64,000 nucleotides of DNA from Setophaga petechia (Eukaryota; Chordata; Aves; Passeriformes; Parulidae). This document shows, piece after piece, positions 1 to 14,237 of this stretch. The DNA is taken from positions 3,844,001 through 3,908,000 of the forward strand of contig JANCRA010000011.1 in assembly GCA_024362935.1 (NCBI GenBank), in the 5' to 3' direction. Numbering within the stretch: the first letter of the stretch is position 1; each line of letters begins with the position of its first letter. The notes beneath the pieces were generated by a model. It had not been told where the DNA came from. It saw only the letters and a program-made list of their open reading frames with translations, and searched no databases. Both the position numbers and the translations under genes were made by a program.

Positions 1-1489
1 GCTAAAAGTTTTACAAAGAAGATAATTGCCACCTTTAAGGATTTTCAGGCCTTAAGCACACAATCTGTTACATAGAAATGGGCTTTTTTATGCTTGTCAG
101 AGGTAGTTTTCATTCATACAGTACTAAGTATAAAAGTGGCTTCAATAACTTCATATGTATCAGTGAGTACAGTTAAAATTCTTTATCTCTAGGAATGCAG
201 AAGTTCATATCAATTTATCATATTTGGGGTTTTGAGATCTGACAATTTTGGATATTTTCCCAGCTATTCCATTTCTAAATCACATATTTTTCACCATATT
301 ATTCTTCATACACCTTTTTATTATGCATAGAAGCAGGTAAGAGTGGTCCCAGAGAATGCCACAAAGCACTTACAAGGTTAAGTCCCAATCCTGTAGTCTC
401 CTTGTATTCCCAAGAGAGCCCTGTGGCATTTCTCATGTCTGCCAATGTACTCCAGTGCTTCCCAAACTACAGAATCAACACTTTGGTCAAAGGAGAGGGT
501 CACAAGCTTTTAACGGATCTGCACTAAATTTTTTATCATATCTTTTAGGTCTGTAATGTAAGCACACTTAAATAACCCATGGCACTGAACATTTCACTCA
601 GCTATCCAGGGGTGAATATTACCATTTATTTGGGGACTTGTCAAAGTATTATTTTCATTACACTAATAAATACTGTAAAAGTCAAAATAAAAAATGTTAT
701 AAGTTCTGGAACATGTCTTATCTAAATCTATATGATCTGGAAATATTTAGCAGGGGAGTTCAGTAATACAAAACAGAAACAGAAGGGGTCCTGGGTAAAG
801 CCATAGGGAATTGCCAAACTATTAATTACACATTAAGCGAATGGTTTTTATTTTTGTATTGAAACAGCAACTATTCAAAGTCTACGCCACAGTACAACAA
901 AAATTATTCTCTGGTATAACTTAGTGCAGAAGTCAGAGTTATTTTAATCCCTAGAGTCAACGTGCTTTAAAAGATGACAGAAATTGCATTGGGATTTTTT
1001 TCTTAAAATTAGGAAATAGGAGGGACAAATTCTGACCCATTAGCACAGAACTTGGCAAACACTAATTATAAATCATAGCTATGCTCTGCAAATATTCTTG
1101 CAAGTTTACCTGTATACTTGCAATTTATTTCTCTCACCTAAATTATTTTCCCAAGTTAAATTTAATATTGGCAAATGTCACCAATACTCCTAACATTTCT
1201 GATGAAGGCAAAAGGTCTGCCCTCAAGTAAAATGAGAATGCTTGCCCAATCAAGCCCAACAGCTGTTACATGTTGCTGCTTGCACTGCTGGCCATCCCTC
1301 TAAACTAATAATAAATAACGAAAATTATCTAAAAAACGATCCCCAAATACTTCCCTTTCCAAGGGAACACACCTTCCCAAGGCATGACCATAAGCCTTTC
1401 ACACGCTGTACAGACATGGGAAATTTGCTTTTGTGTGAGCAAAGCCCCCTTCAATACCCAAGTCTTGCTGTATACACTTGTTTGACTGC

Positions 1490-1507
1490 TGTGCTGTATA
1501 CAGCACA
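1490..1507. repeat. 18-bp perfect palindrome
   Basis: TGTGCTGTATACAGCACA is its own reverse complement over all 18 bases. A related half-copy (TGCTGTATACA) lies about 27 bp upstream, near 1,465. A perfect palindrome of this length is not expected often in 64 kb of random sequence. It could be a dimeric transcription-factor site or a chance hairpin. No factor is assigned. Confidence 0.8.
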
Positions 1508-3985
1508 AGCTGCATCATCAAAATGCAGACACTTCAAGGATGGAGAAGAGACTAATCAGAGTATGGATGCTCCTTTACTCTGGGAAAAAGGTTCTGTTTT
1601 GGTCAGAGCATGCGGGTAAATCCTTTCCTAGTATGTAAAGCACCACGGGATCTTTAATGTCTAGGCTGAGCAGACATGACCTCAGTTTTCTAAGGTTTCC
1701 TTAATTCCTCAACTCCCACCTGTGAAAGGTCACAGAGCAGTTTCAGTGTTACTGAATTTCTGCTTTGCTTTGGATTTTTGGCAGGACTATTTTAGGGTTT
1801 AGCATGTTTGGGGTTTTTTTCTTCTTTCATTTGACCAACCTGTTTTCTCCTCAAATTTGCCTGGTCCTCAGTACCATGAAGTCACTTTCTGTGAAAGTCT
1901 GGGATGCAGGGCCAGGGAGAAGATGTAATCTGGAATCTGAAACTAGACAGAATACATCATTCCATGAATCTGTGTTCATCTTGGTCTTTTGCAATCTTTA
2001 ATGGCTGAAAGCAGACCAGTAACTGCAAAAGTACAATGAGTAAGCATGGATAATTTGGACAGTATGAAGAGGAAGTGGAGAAGCTAATGTTCAAGATAAC
2101 CACAAAAATCAAGTGAAAATAAAGATACAAATCTGTCTTTGAGCAAAAAAACCTTATCCACTAACTACAGCCCTTCAGATATCCTGGTTAGCATGAAACC
2201 CTGTGTGTTGAATTCACCATCCAGCATTAAAGGGAATTCAAGAACCCCTGCATTAAAGAAGAAAGTAGAATATAACTAAGGAGAAAATTTATAAAAGAAA
2301 CTCTATAAGATTCTTGTTTAGTGGAAACCCTTCTCCTTCTTTTTATGACAGTTCCCATCCAATAAAGATGTACCTGTCTCATTAATGATAGTGATTTCTG
2401 CCAGCTATTGCATGTGAGAAACTGCCTTTCCTTAGGTAAAATCAGCAACCTACGTAAGCATGTGGGACTCTTAGCACTGTCCACAGACTGCTCCACAGAA
2501 GACACCTAAGATTTGCAAAGGTGTATGGCATTTATATGACTAAAAATTATTAAAGCTTCTTTTTCCAAGGACTGCAATTTTCAGGACAATCCTATGATCC
2601 CTTCCCGGTTACACCTTGTAATTCTTAAAATTGCTGCATGTGAAAGAACTGGAAAGTCTCACTTAGTCCTCCCTTCCCACAAGGATATTATCCACTTGAC
2701 TCACTAGTTAAGGTCAACATAACCTTGAGGAAGTTATCACAGTAAAGCCACATGCATTTGTCTGCTGCAGGAGGAATAGCACATCACTCTGCAGAAAGAG
2801 GGGTTTGCTTTGAGGAAACTCACAGACTTGAATCAGGAGGGAATTCATAACGTTCCAGGGCCATTTAAAACCCACAGCTGATCTGTGTCTACTGACACAG
2901 AGGGCCGCCAATGGAAAATGGGGTGGAAGTCATTGCATAATGGTGGAAAGGAGGGATTGTCCATAGTAGTTCACTGCTCCAATTTAAAAAGAAAAATAAG
3001 CTTGCCAAAAGATGTATTATCTTTTGGCATTTTGTCTTACATTTATTTTTCTCTGTCTGCCTCCTCCCCCAAGTTCTACTGGTTACATCCTTTGCTTATT
3101 ACTCTAGAGTCATAAAGTTGTAAAAATACCTTCATTTCAACTATTGACCACTCTTAGATCTCCTAGTCCATAGCTCCTTTAATGAAGTCCTCAGACAGCA
3201 TTTCCCTGTATCCTTATCTGAGTTTGGTAATAAAGCATATCTTAAGCCAACATGCTTTTACAATATATGAACGTGAGCTGGGCAAGCTTTTCATAGCAAA
3301 TGCTTTATTTAGTAGGCTAAGCCTTTTGTTCTCTTTCTGAATTATTATGGAGAAACTTTGACTTCAATTAATCTGGTTGTTATTCACAACTGTTCAAATA
3401 ACAGTGTCAGTGAACATATTTCAGCTGTTTAGATGTTCTCAAATTATTCCCCTTAAGTTCTTTCTTTCACTATGTGTTATATACTATTTACTCTTCAGGG
3501 GCTGTACTTGGTTTTACCCCACCTGGTGACAATATTACCTAATTCTCACATCACTGGAAGGTTTATGGAGAGAAGCGAACTCAAGAGATTTCATTATGCC
3601 CTCTTTTCTACTGTTGTCTGTTCCCAACATGTATTTCTGACAAAAGTTTCTACAAATATATAATAAGTATCTGTGATGAGGCCCATTTTCCATTAATAGC
3701 CTTGTAATAAAAGTAATTAGGTATCCCCATATTAAAGGAAATCATTAAAAGATCTGAGAACATCTAATTGAAATGACAGCTTCAGTCAAATTTCCAAGGT
3801 TCCACCTAAAAGTAACAAGGCAATGGAGTACAAGACTTCCTTAGTTCTGTACCTTACTGAGTTCCTTCTTTTGTTGGAATTAGAATTTCTAAATATTTTT
3901 GTACAATATTCACCTGACTTTAAAGTGATGTAAGTGGCATACATATCTTCAGATTAACTAGTATAAATATATGGTATGTAGAAAC

Positions 3986-4019
3986 ATAAATCAGAGACAA
4001 GTATAAATCAGAGACAGAA
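3986..4019. repeat. 17-bp tandem duplication
   Basis: ATAAATCAGAGACAAGT is followed directly by a near-identical second copy differing only near its end. This is probably replication slippage, and no function is suggested. Confidence 0.85.
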
Positions 4020-7000
4020 TACATGCCACTTTTCTATTATTTTGATTGTTAAACTTCATAAAATAGTACATCCTGTCCATAATAATTGATCATGCCTCTC
4101 CTTTTTTGCATTTCAAGAGATTTCCAGAAATTGAAAACTTGTATCTAAACCTCTATTTGCAGTGCAGCAAAACTAGAGTATACCAAGTGAGGATTTAGAT
4201 TCCCTCTGTATTGTGTGCCTCATGGCTCTGAAAATAGAGTTTCTGCAATAGAGTTTTCTCCACACATGCAGAAATAAACAAAAGCAACACAAATTTGTTA
4301 ACAAGAAAATAGACTAAAAGAACTACAATGGACCAAATTCCATCCTGAAGTCAACAATGGAGCTGCAAGGACTTTTTTAAAGGGAGATTTTAGCATCTGA
4401 GTTCTCACATTTGAACCCAATATCTGGTAAACTTTTTCTAGGAATCAAAGCCTTTGTTTTGAACAGTAATGAACTGTGATTCAGGGAACCAGGTAAAAAA
4501 TACTTTGAACTCTCTTTAGGTGTAGCAAAAATTTTTTAACCTGTATCCCCTATCACAAGCTTTCACTTACTGTATTGTGATCATGTGTTTTCCTTTCAAT
4601 CCGTTAAATTTACCAGCCATGAGAGCAATTTCTTCAGATTTCTGCTTAAAATTGTGGCTTTAACATTTACTGCATTTTTGCAATTTATCACTCTTTCTAC
4701 CCTAGTATAGTATGAGCTCTTCAATTTGCTTAAGCAAATATTGGCAGCAAATCAAAGAAAATACTGTAAGTCCATGGAACACAATTTTAAACCAACTATG
4801 GAAAGCACGGCAGGGATAGCCATGATGTGAAGTATGTTAGGCACACTAATTTTCCTATGTGGTATATTCTTCCCTGACTATAGGCACACAAAGGAGAAAA
4901 CATAACATATGAAATGTTCTATTTACTAGTTCCTGCAATGTCTTCAGAAATACTCTGCTAATTTTTTTTCCAAGGATCATTGCAGCACTACTTAGACAGA
5001 GCTGGTAACCTGACTAATGACATTTTTTAAACTTAGTATCACGTTTCTTCAGTATTTTCATTAGTGACATTTTTCTCTTAGATCTTCATTTTCTAGAGAT
5101 GTACCACAGCTTTTAATTAAGCTTTCTGGTTACCAGGAACTCCAGCAGGGCACCAGAAAATAGTAATATAAAAGACAATTGGGATACTGCCTGTGAACTT
5201 GCCTGGACCTGCCTACATCCACCAAAGGCTATTTCTACCAAAGGGTGGCTTGCAACATGCTAGGCACAAGCTGTGTTTAATTCAGCAGCAGTGTGGTCAG
5301 GACCTTGTTAAGCTCCCCGTGGAGTTACACTGGATTTATACCAGTATGATTGTAATTAAGATTTAAGTGTGACATCTAGCTGTAAAAATTTCTCTCCTTC
5401 CAATTTCCAGTGGTTGTAGAGCTCAATCTTCTCAAACACTTATCTTCTTTTCCATTTAAATTGCATGCAGGTACCCCAGAGCATATGAACATATTTAACA
5501 CTCAAGACTGCAGTGCCGTCCTAAAGGAATTGCCATAAATAATGGAAAAACCATGACCTTAAAGAAACCAAAATAAAACAAACACCAAGAAACCCCAAAA
5601 CTGTAATAATCCATGATACACATTTTTCACCAGCACTATACAGCCTTGCTGCAGGTGCAGTTTTGCAGATACTGTAATTTTTTTTTTTCAGTCTGGAAAT
5701 CAGTCACAATTCATAAAGATTATAAAACACATAATTTTATAAAATTCCATTTTACATTCATAGGAAGACTTTGCTTTTGCAGCTCAGCTTTCATTGGCTT
5801 GTCTTGGTTTTCCCATCATGGATATACCATGGACATTTGTAAAAATAAGTAAAAGAAGCAAACTTAAAAGTGTATTAACAACCTTTCTTTATAATCATAC
5901 AAAAGCTTTGTGTTTGGGTAGTAGGCATAGACAACTGCTAACACATTGGTCTCCAACAAAAAGCAAATCATCTTAGGTTTCCTATTAGAGGAAACTCCCC
6001 TCCCTCCACTCCCTGATTTTTGGACAAATGTAGCCTGTGGTGAAGTCAGCAAGCACCAGTCAAGCCCAGGCTCCTCCTCCTCCACTACTTCATGAACATG
6101 TCCCCCCTCACTGAGGTATCTGTTGGCCTCCTCATTCCTCCTTCTTCTCTGCCCCTCATCTTTTTTCCAAAGTACCAAACAAATGACCCACTGACCACAA
6201 ATAACCACTGCCCATCATGTGATCCGCACAGAGCAGCTGCAGTTAAAATACTTGATTAAGTCAATGATCTAATGCCATTCTTTACCTCAGTCATGGACTA
6301 CACTGCATTTATTTATCCCATTGCCAATTCCAGTCAAGATTTCTACCATACACTGTGCCAGAGACAACTGGAAAAGCCTCAGAGAAGCCTTGAGTGAAAA
6401 TGATGGATATCTGTTTAAGGGTGGACTTAGGCAGTACCCATGGAATGAGTACCTGGTTGTGCCTGGCACATAATTAATATTTAAAATTTGGATTACCTAC
6501 AGATAAAAATACTATGGAGCTGGATGTCCTTCCCAAGTGTATTCCCTAGATAAAGGGCAGACAGAAAAGAGAATACTTAATCTCAACCATTGAGATAGAC
6601 AGGAAGAGCTGCATAGATGAACTCTAGTCTTGAGCAACCAAGAGTCACACCACCAGGCAACTGTGTAGTTCTGATAATGCAAGAAGAAAGGACTGAATGC
6701 CTAGAGCCACAATGCCTGAATTATTTGTGGTGAAATAGAAACCAGCCTCCCCCTACATGTGCAGTTTGAGTCAGAAATCCCAGGAATGGGGCCCAATACC
6801 CTCAGCACCAAGAGGATATAAATCTAGCTAACATGAAACATGGGCAACAATAGGGTGTTAGCAGCCTCCTTCCACCCCAAGCTGAAGCTCCTTTCCTTGT
6901 GCTGAGAAAACACTTTTGCTTGAGGTCAAGAGCTCCAAAGTAACTCTTGAAGCCCTTTCAGGAATGAGCTAGAGATCATTAGGTGTCTGAAAATCTGTAG

Positions 7001-10000
7001 TACAGGGATTCTACCATCAGTGTCTTATGCAGAAGCTTACTAGATAGAGCACTTGAGCAGCTCCCTTCTCCATCTGTAAGGTTCAAGCTCCCTGCCCTAA
7101 CCACAAGGCACAACTCCAGGCTCTCAGGTGAAAATCACATAAACGTGGCTGTGTATCCTGCTGGGAAACTCACCTGGAAAAAGTAGGACTCATGTTCCAG
7201 TCTCTGCTCTAAGGCCGATGGAGACGTTTTCCTAACCATTAATTCTGCAATTAAAAAAAAATAAAATTAAATTTAAAAATCACTCTAAACACTCTGGAAA
7301 CACACTGGAGAAGTTCCTGAAAATACATCAAAGGCAATTTCATTAATGTAACAACTAAAAAGCATTAAATGGTAGCCGCTGAGTCTTAGGGCTTTTTTCT
7401 GCACCATAAGAGGAACTGAGAACACCTCTTCAAAAAGGAGAAAAATCCTTTTCCCAAAATGGGTGGGAAAAATTGCTCTGGGGGTTTTTTTGTGGTTTTT
7501 TTTTTTTTTTTTTTGGAGCAGGGGAGGGAACTGAGCATGGATTTTTCACACATTCAGTAAGAGCACTAATCTCTACGTTTTGGGAAGGGGGAGTCACAAA
7601 AGAAGAGACAAACAGAACCTGTGAAAGAAACACTGCTCTGATGCATTCCTTTGAGGTTTTAGAGATCTTGTCCTGAGAGCTGGGACTGTCCTGCTCTTCT
7701 AAGAATATAAAGTAGATCTTCCATGTTTGGAGACATAAATCTAACTAAGTGTGAGCCTCAGCTGCAGACATCCTGATTTTTTATGTTATTAAGACATGCT
7801 GACATTTAGCTGACTGAAGGCGATGAGCTGTGTTATGGTCATAGTAAGATAATTCACGTCAGTGCCCACAGGCAGCCATTGTGTAAAGACTGGGTGGGTG
7901 ACTTTACTCAACAACAGGAAAATACGAACTACCTCATCCTAGCTACCAGCAAGTGTTTGGGAGACCTGTCTAGTTGCCATGTTTCATAAAATTGTCCTTG
8001 GGATTGCTACTTCAGAGACATGTATTATGTTTCCAATTCCCCTTAATCAGAAGAGAGAGATGAGATTAGTTCCAAAAGGGTTATTACTATTTATTTCTCT
8101 ACTTGCTGCTTTTCTGGGTTGTGATTTAGATGAAATTTCAGTAAATTTGTATTCCTTTTTGTCCTACAGACTTTTCCACAGCCACAGACATCAAGAAGGA
8201 AAAAGGAAGGCCATAAAAATAGATACTCTAGAGAAAATAGAACTATCATCAATAAACAACTGAACAAGAGAAAAATATTAATTCATTTAGAACCTGAATA
8301 TTTAGAGTTTCAAAAGAACAGCTTTATCTTTCCCTGACACAATCAATTTCCAAACTGTAAAACAGGTTTGGAATTATCATTCACTTTCAGTAGCATTAGA
8401 CACAGAGAGTAAGAACCAGGGGGGTAAAAGCAGAATTGACATAGTTCAGGAGCACTTAGAGCTTGCTATCTAGAGAAACATCTGCTTTAGTTCCATCACA
8501 GATTAATGAAACACCTCACTAATGTTGTGCATTTGTGGAGAGCAGGAAGGTCTGTAGGCAGCATGCGTATTACATAGTGCACACTACTCCTGTGCCTTGC
8601 TTTTGAGCATCACCACCAGAGGCTTTTTAAGACTCTGCAGCCATGGAATTAGTTGTGGTATTGCCAGCCAGCTGTGTATCCTCCATGGACTTTGGAACAA
8701 GCTATAAAAGTAAAAAGAAAAACATGCTTTGCCAGCTCTTTGCAAAACAGAGCCAGCACTTTAAAACCAAGTGGGTCCTTTTCTGCCTGGCAAACGGTGA
8801 GGTCGGCCTCACAGGTCACCACTCGGGATTACGTCAGGGAGCAACTGGTTGGGTCCAGGCAGCCTTGGCTTGGTCTGGCAGGTTGCATGAAGTGAACAAA
8901 ACCCAGATCAAGACAAAAAAATTGAGGGAATGGGATAGGAGGAAATTAAGAAGACTGTTCCAAAGGCTTTTAAATTATGATGCCCGTGTTGTTGCAATAC
9001 TATTGGAAAACTAAATTAATTGCTCCTTTCCTTAGCCCCCTCCTGCTGTGGCTGTATTTCTTTTAGCTAAGGGTCTGAGCCACTAAAGATGCATCCAATT
9101 TCTATGCTGTCCAAATGCTTGTAATCACAGATTTACAATAAACTGAGCTATCATGAAAAACAAGGCTGTTCATTATGTAGTTCTTGGCCTTCAAAAATTT
9201 CAAGACAACAGAAGTAGTGGGAGCTAACAAATCTGCCATAGAGAGGGCTAATTTCCAAAAATTTCTAAAATTTCTGATCACCTACTTCCTTAAAAGCAGC
9301 GGACTTTAAAGAATTTCTGTTCAGGAACTCAAAAGCTGAGGTACTTTGACTCTACAGTCAGTCTACAGTCACTACTGGAAAAAGAAAAGCTAACTATCTT
9401 TTTAAGAGTGTAGTTTACAGTTACATTACTGGAAAGCCAAAGGTTTTCTAGGCACTGTAAAACCACATAAAAAAAGCAGAGCCCATTTTCTGTAGAAACC
9501 AGAGGTTCTGTAACTTCACAGTCAATCTGTAACATAAATTACAAGGATGCAGCTAAATGGAAACAAATTTTATTTAGTACATTACAGTAAAAATAATCTA
9601 AATTTTGCTCATTGGAGCTTCTCTTGGCACAGGTCGTCAGAATCTCATTGGTAGCACTCCAAGAAAATACCACTTGCTATTTTTAAGATCTATCACCCTT
9701 TTTTGAGTAATTCTGTAGCCATTAAACAGCCCATGAGTGCAATCACAGCTATGTATACTAGCAAGTTCCCTGTACAGCACAAAGAACTATCTTAAATTGA
9801 AATGGTAAAGCATGAGAAGTTCCTTTTGTTTGCCCTTCTCCCCTAAAACACCTAATGTGTCTTCTTAAAGAGTGAGGGTTGTTTTCTGTTTCTTCTTACT
9901 CTTCTGAGTTTTGTTGCTTCGTAGTTCACTCATGTAATTCATTGCAGACTTCAGGACAGCAACCTCTGTAGAAATTGCTAGTGGCCCACAGAGCTAGCAT

Positions 10001-10196
10001 AAAATAAAAAGTTACAAGTCTACATAACCTTAATTTTATGGTTATAAGCTATATTTACTGCAATAACATAAGTTTGAAAAGACTGCTAAGTGTTCAGTGT
10101 GGGAATGCAGGGAATTTCTCTCAAGTTAGTTTTATGGAGAAAAGTGTTGTTAAACTGTAGGAAAGGTTACAATCCTTTCAAGTGCTCCAGAGCTGA

Positions 10197-10235
10197 ATGC
10201 CGATTAGGCATTTTTAGGGTATGTATAAAATACCC
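10197..10235. repeat. Two adjacent small stem-loops
   Basis: ATGCC-GATTA-GGCAT (10,197-10,211) is followed, after a short T-rich spacer, by GGGTAT-(7 nt)-ATACCC (10,217-10,235). Both stems pair perfectly. There is no surrounding RNA-gene structure that I recognise. Confidence 0.6.
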
Positions 10236-13200
10236 CAATCGCTCCCTCAATATCCCTCATTGAAATTCAGATTCGAGACCTTTGCTCTGTTCAAGTCCCT
10301 TTGGTTTTAACACTGTAAACTAACCTGAGTGAGAATGTTATCAAGGATCAAGGTGGTAGAATTTGCTCTTTAACTCTTGCCCAACTGGACTTCTTTGACT
10401 TGGAAGTCTTTTTCACCATAGCATATAGACATGGTGCAGCTCAGTGAGTGTACAGAAAAGCTGAGACTTTATCAACACAAGAGGTGGGAGTGCTCTTAAT
10501 ACTTCTATCCTGATTTTGTCCAATGAGTCTGGGCAGGCTACAATCACCTGGGTGACTCAGTTTCTCCACCTTAAAACTACAATGGCTACTTTCAAACCCA
10601 TGGAATCCTCTTGTGATCTGCCAAAGAACAAATGCTAAACAAGAGAATGTACTGTTGCTCCACACATTTCTCAGCCTCTCCTGCCCTCAGTTCCCTCACT
10701 CTTCTCTGCCAAGGTATATGCCCACTCATTTTGCTGGGTGACCACACATTAAGCTGAACACTGCCTGTAGACAAAGACCAAAGACTTAACAGAATGCCTG
10801 TGTTACAGAGTCAACCTGCTTGTTTACATTAAATCCATGCACACTGCCCCCAGAAGGTGGATGGGCACAACTGTTATGTGACAGAACCAGCCAGAATGTG
10901 GAGACAGGGTCAGAAGACCTGTCTGCAGGACAGGTACTGCCCTGTCTGCCCCTGAATGTGTTCCTGATGTGCCATGGGTGGGGAATGCAGGGCTCAGGGA
11001 AGATGGCAGGGAAGAGAGAAGCCTGCATTGAAGGCTATGAACTGCTCAGGTACCCGGTAGCTTCTTGGTTTGATACACAGCACACCCCAGTCTTTTGAAA
11101 AATCTCATTTCTTACCTCCATGATTTTAAATTATGCCTCTTATCCCCATCTACTGGAAATGTTGAACTTTCTCTCTTCTTCTTGTTGCTCACATCATTAT
11201 CATTTTAATTTTGCATTTATTTTTTATAGGAAACAGTTTATTCTTTTTTACAGCATGTCAAGAGGATCTGAACCTGAAACAAATCTTTGCAATTCAGCCT
11301 ACAGTGTCATCTAAAAAATGAAAATAAATTGTGTGATAGAGAAACTGAGGAACAAATGCTTTCTGGCATTTGCTCAGGCATTACGGATTTTTAGAGTGCA
11401 AGGAAAAATTCCTTTCATCTTCCAGCTACAGTTTGCTAGCAGCATCATTTGGTTTTAAACGACTGATGATCTACTCTTCCAGTTGAGGTCATGAAAATAA
11501 ATTTTAGACTAGCCAAACAACCCCTCAAAGTTCAGTTTACCTTCTGCCAGATTGCTGAAGAACAGTAATGTCATTCTGCAATGCCCTCTGCTGGGAGATG
11601 CAGCCAGAGCTGGAAGGAGAGCTACCAGTTTCCATCCTCCAGCAAGGAACAGATATTTGCAATGAGATGGACTGGATTTTCACCTTCTGTATGAAATCCT
11701 GACCCTGCTGAAATCAGTGAAGTCCTAGCTTTTAATTTTCACTTTGCCCTTAAACCTTCTTCCTTTTGAAAACTGCACTGGGAAAAAAAACCTGTTTATT
11801 TCTACTCCAAATGAAAACCTCATTACTCACAAACATGAAAATCTCTTTTTATCATTTGAGCTCTAGAGGGAAGTTTTATGAAGAAGTTTTCACCTGAAAA
11901 AGTCTTTGTTCTTCTTGCCATTCTTTTAAGTCTTTTAACTGTGAAATTCTGTACAAAATCACACATGCAAATGGCATTCATATCATACAGGTGTGCTTCT
12001 GCCTAACATATATTTTCACTCACCAGGATTCTTGTACTGGGAAAAGGAAGCTATGCAAAAACAAAATGCACTGCTATGCAGTGAAATAAAGGAGTGTATC
12101 AGGAACCTGACATGTGACAACCCCAGCCCTGCCAGCTGCCACATCAGTCTCCCTATGAGATGCAGTATCCTGGAGCTTCAGGAAGAAAAATCTGAATCAG
12201 CCTCACTGAGGAGCAGGATATTAGGGTGGACTTCACACAAACAGCACCTTCACCCCCACACACACACTCACACCATGCCCCTGTGGCTTAGGGGATAGTT
12301 TTTCCTACCTCACAAATCTTCTGGAGAATCATCCCTGAAAAATATTTTCCAGCCTTGGCAAGGGTGATGGAACACTATCTCTGGTTTGGTTTCAGCTCCC
12401 TCAGCTAGTCTGGTTTTACATGATGTCGTCTCTCACCACAGCTGTGCAATGGGCAGCAAGAAGGAAGGATTTTTCCACAGTAGTCCCCAGTCCTCTGTGC
12501 TTGATGCTTTCTCCTTCCGGCTCACGTTCTCATAGCCTAGGTCCTTACTGGCAGGCCAATTATATTTAATACTACTTATTATTTCTATCTGTTGAATGAA
12601 AACATTTTTACCTTGTGATCTGTTCCCTGCGCTGACCTGCTTTATCACCATGTGCCTCCCTCTGCTCCACTTTACAGGGACTGACACCCTTGGTGCCAGA
12701 GAATGCAGGTGCAGTAAAGCAGCACAGTGCCTGGCAACACCATTTTTACTCAAAGTTACACATAATTATCATTGATTTGGAAGTGTGACCTCCTTGTTAC
12801 ACAGCCTTACAAGCTGACAGTTTTTTTCCAAAAAAAACTTTCCAGTGTTTGCTATGCCCTCACGGAGATCAAAATGTCATGGTTATAAGAAGCTTTGAGG
12901 ATTATGCCATGCTCATTAAGAGGCCCCCAGACAAGTATTTTTTTGTTTTGTATACTGTCCTGAAAAATCTTTTACTTCTCTTGGTAAGCACCACATCACA
13001 CTCATTTGAAAATGAGCATGTATGCTTACAAACATCCAAAAGGAAGCTGACACTTCACAGCAAAGGCTAAGATTGCCATTTTAGACACTTACCTGTTCTT
13101 CACATATCGTTTCCTTTACAAGAGAACTGTGTAGCCCAGGCAACAGGTGGTAGCTGCTCACATACTCTAACCTTGAAATTTTTAATTGAGAGGAAGGTTG

Positions 13201-14183
13201 GAAGCAACTGGAAGTTTTTCCAGTCCTCATGCCCCTCGTGTGCCAGCAAACCAAACTGAAAATCCACCCTCTGAACTGGCACCTTCAATGGAAGTATTGA
13301 CAGTGAAGTCCAAGACTGGGATAGCCTCCAGCTCAAACTGTCCTTTGATCCAAGGCTGTCTCTCAACATCACAAGCCAGTGTTATATGAGGAATCTTGCA
13401 CATACTGTTAGTTTTGCTGCCAAGAGGTCTTTCAAGAAGTTGTCTCCCAATCTGGTATCTTCAGCAGAAAAATTTCATTCACAGGAAGGCTTGCTAGTGG
13501 TTAAATATGTGGTCAAAAATCTAGATTTAGCCCTGGATTTTCTCATGTTGATGCACTGTACTACTAATAAGAAAGAAGCAGTGTCACTCAAAATTCTGTT
13601 ATACTGGACTGTGACAAGGAACAGGATTAAAGTAATATCCTGCAGCTGGGAGCAACAAGTTGTACAGTTCTACATATGCTGGAGGTGGCAGAACACCTTG
13701 GGGAGAGGCAGTCACTGCATTACCTCCATCCCAACTTTGGGCAAGAGATTGGAAGGCAGAAAGGCCTGCAACATGCTATCACCATATCAAGAAGCAGAGT
13801 GCCTCCCTGCAATCATTTCCCTCTTGTCCAGCAATGGATAGCACTCAAAAACAACTTTGGTATTATCTGGCTCTGCTGTCCTCTTACCATTATCTGAGCC
13901 CCCTAGAGTTCATTGTTCAGAGAAGAGGGCTGAGAAGAGTTCTAGTCAACCTCAATTTAGGCTCACTTTGGTTCCCAGAGAAAAAATAATTTTTTTTCTC
14001 TTTTTTTCAGCCCATCCTGCCCTAGAAATTTTTTTTTTCTTCATCACTGTTGTGGCAAAATCCAGTTTTATCAGCATCACTGAGAAAGCTTTCAGTTACT
14101 TGAGGATTAGAGAACATTATGGCTTCCACCCAGGACAGCCTTCCAGCTTTCTGTCCTCTCTTCCTAAGGATATATTGAGACAG

Positions 14184-14189
<6 letters not shown>

Positions 14190-14228
<39 letters not shown>

Positions 14229-14237
14229 AGAGAGAGA
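14190..14237. repeat. A36 tract followed by short (GA)n
   Basis: Thirty-six consecutive A residues are followed by a GA-dinucleotide stretch. No AATAAA hexamer sits in the 30 bases before it and no recognisable coding sequence lies upstream. A processed retrocopy is therefore not supported, and a simple-sequence expansion is the safer call. Confidence 0.85.
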
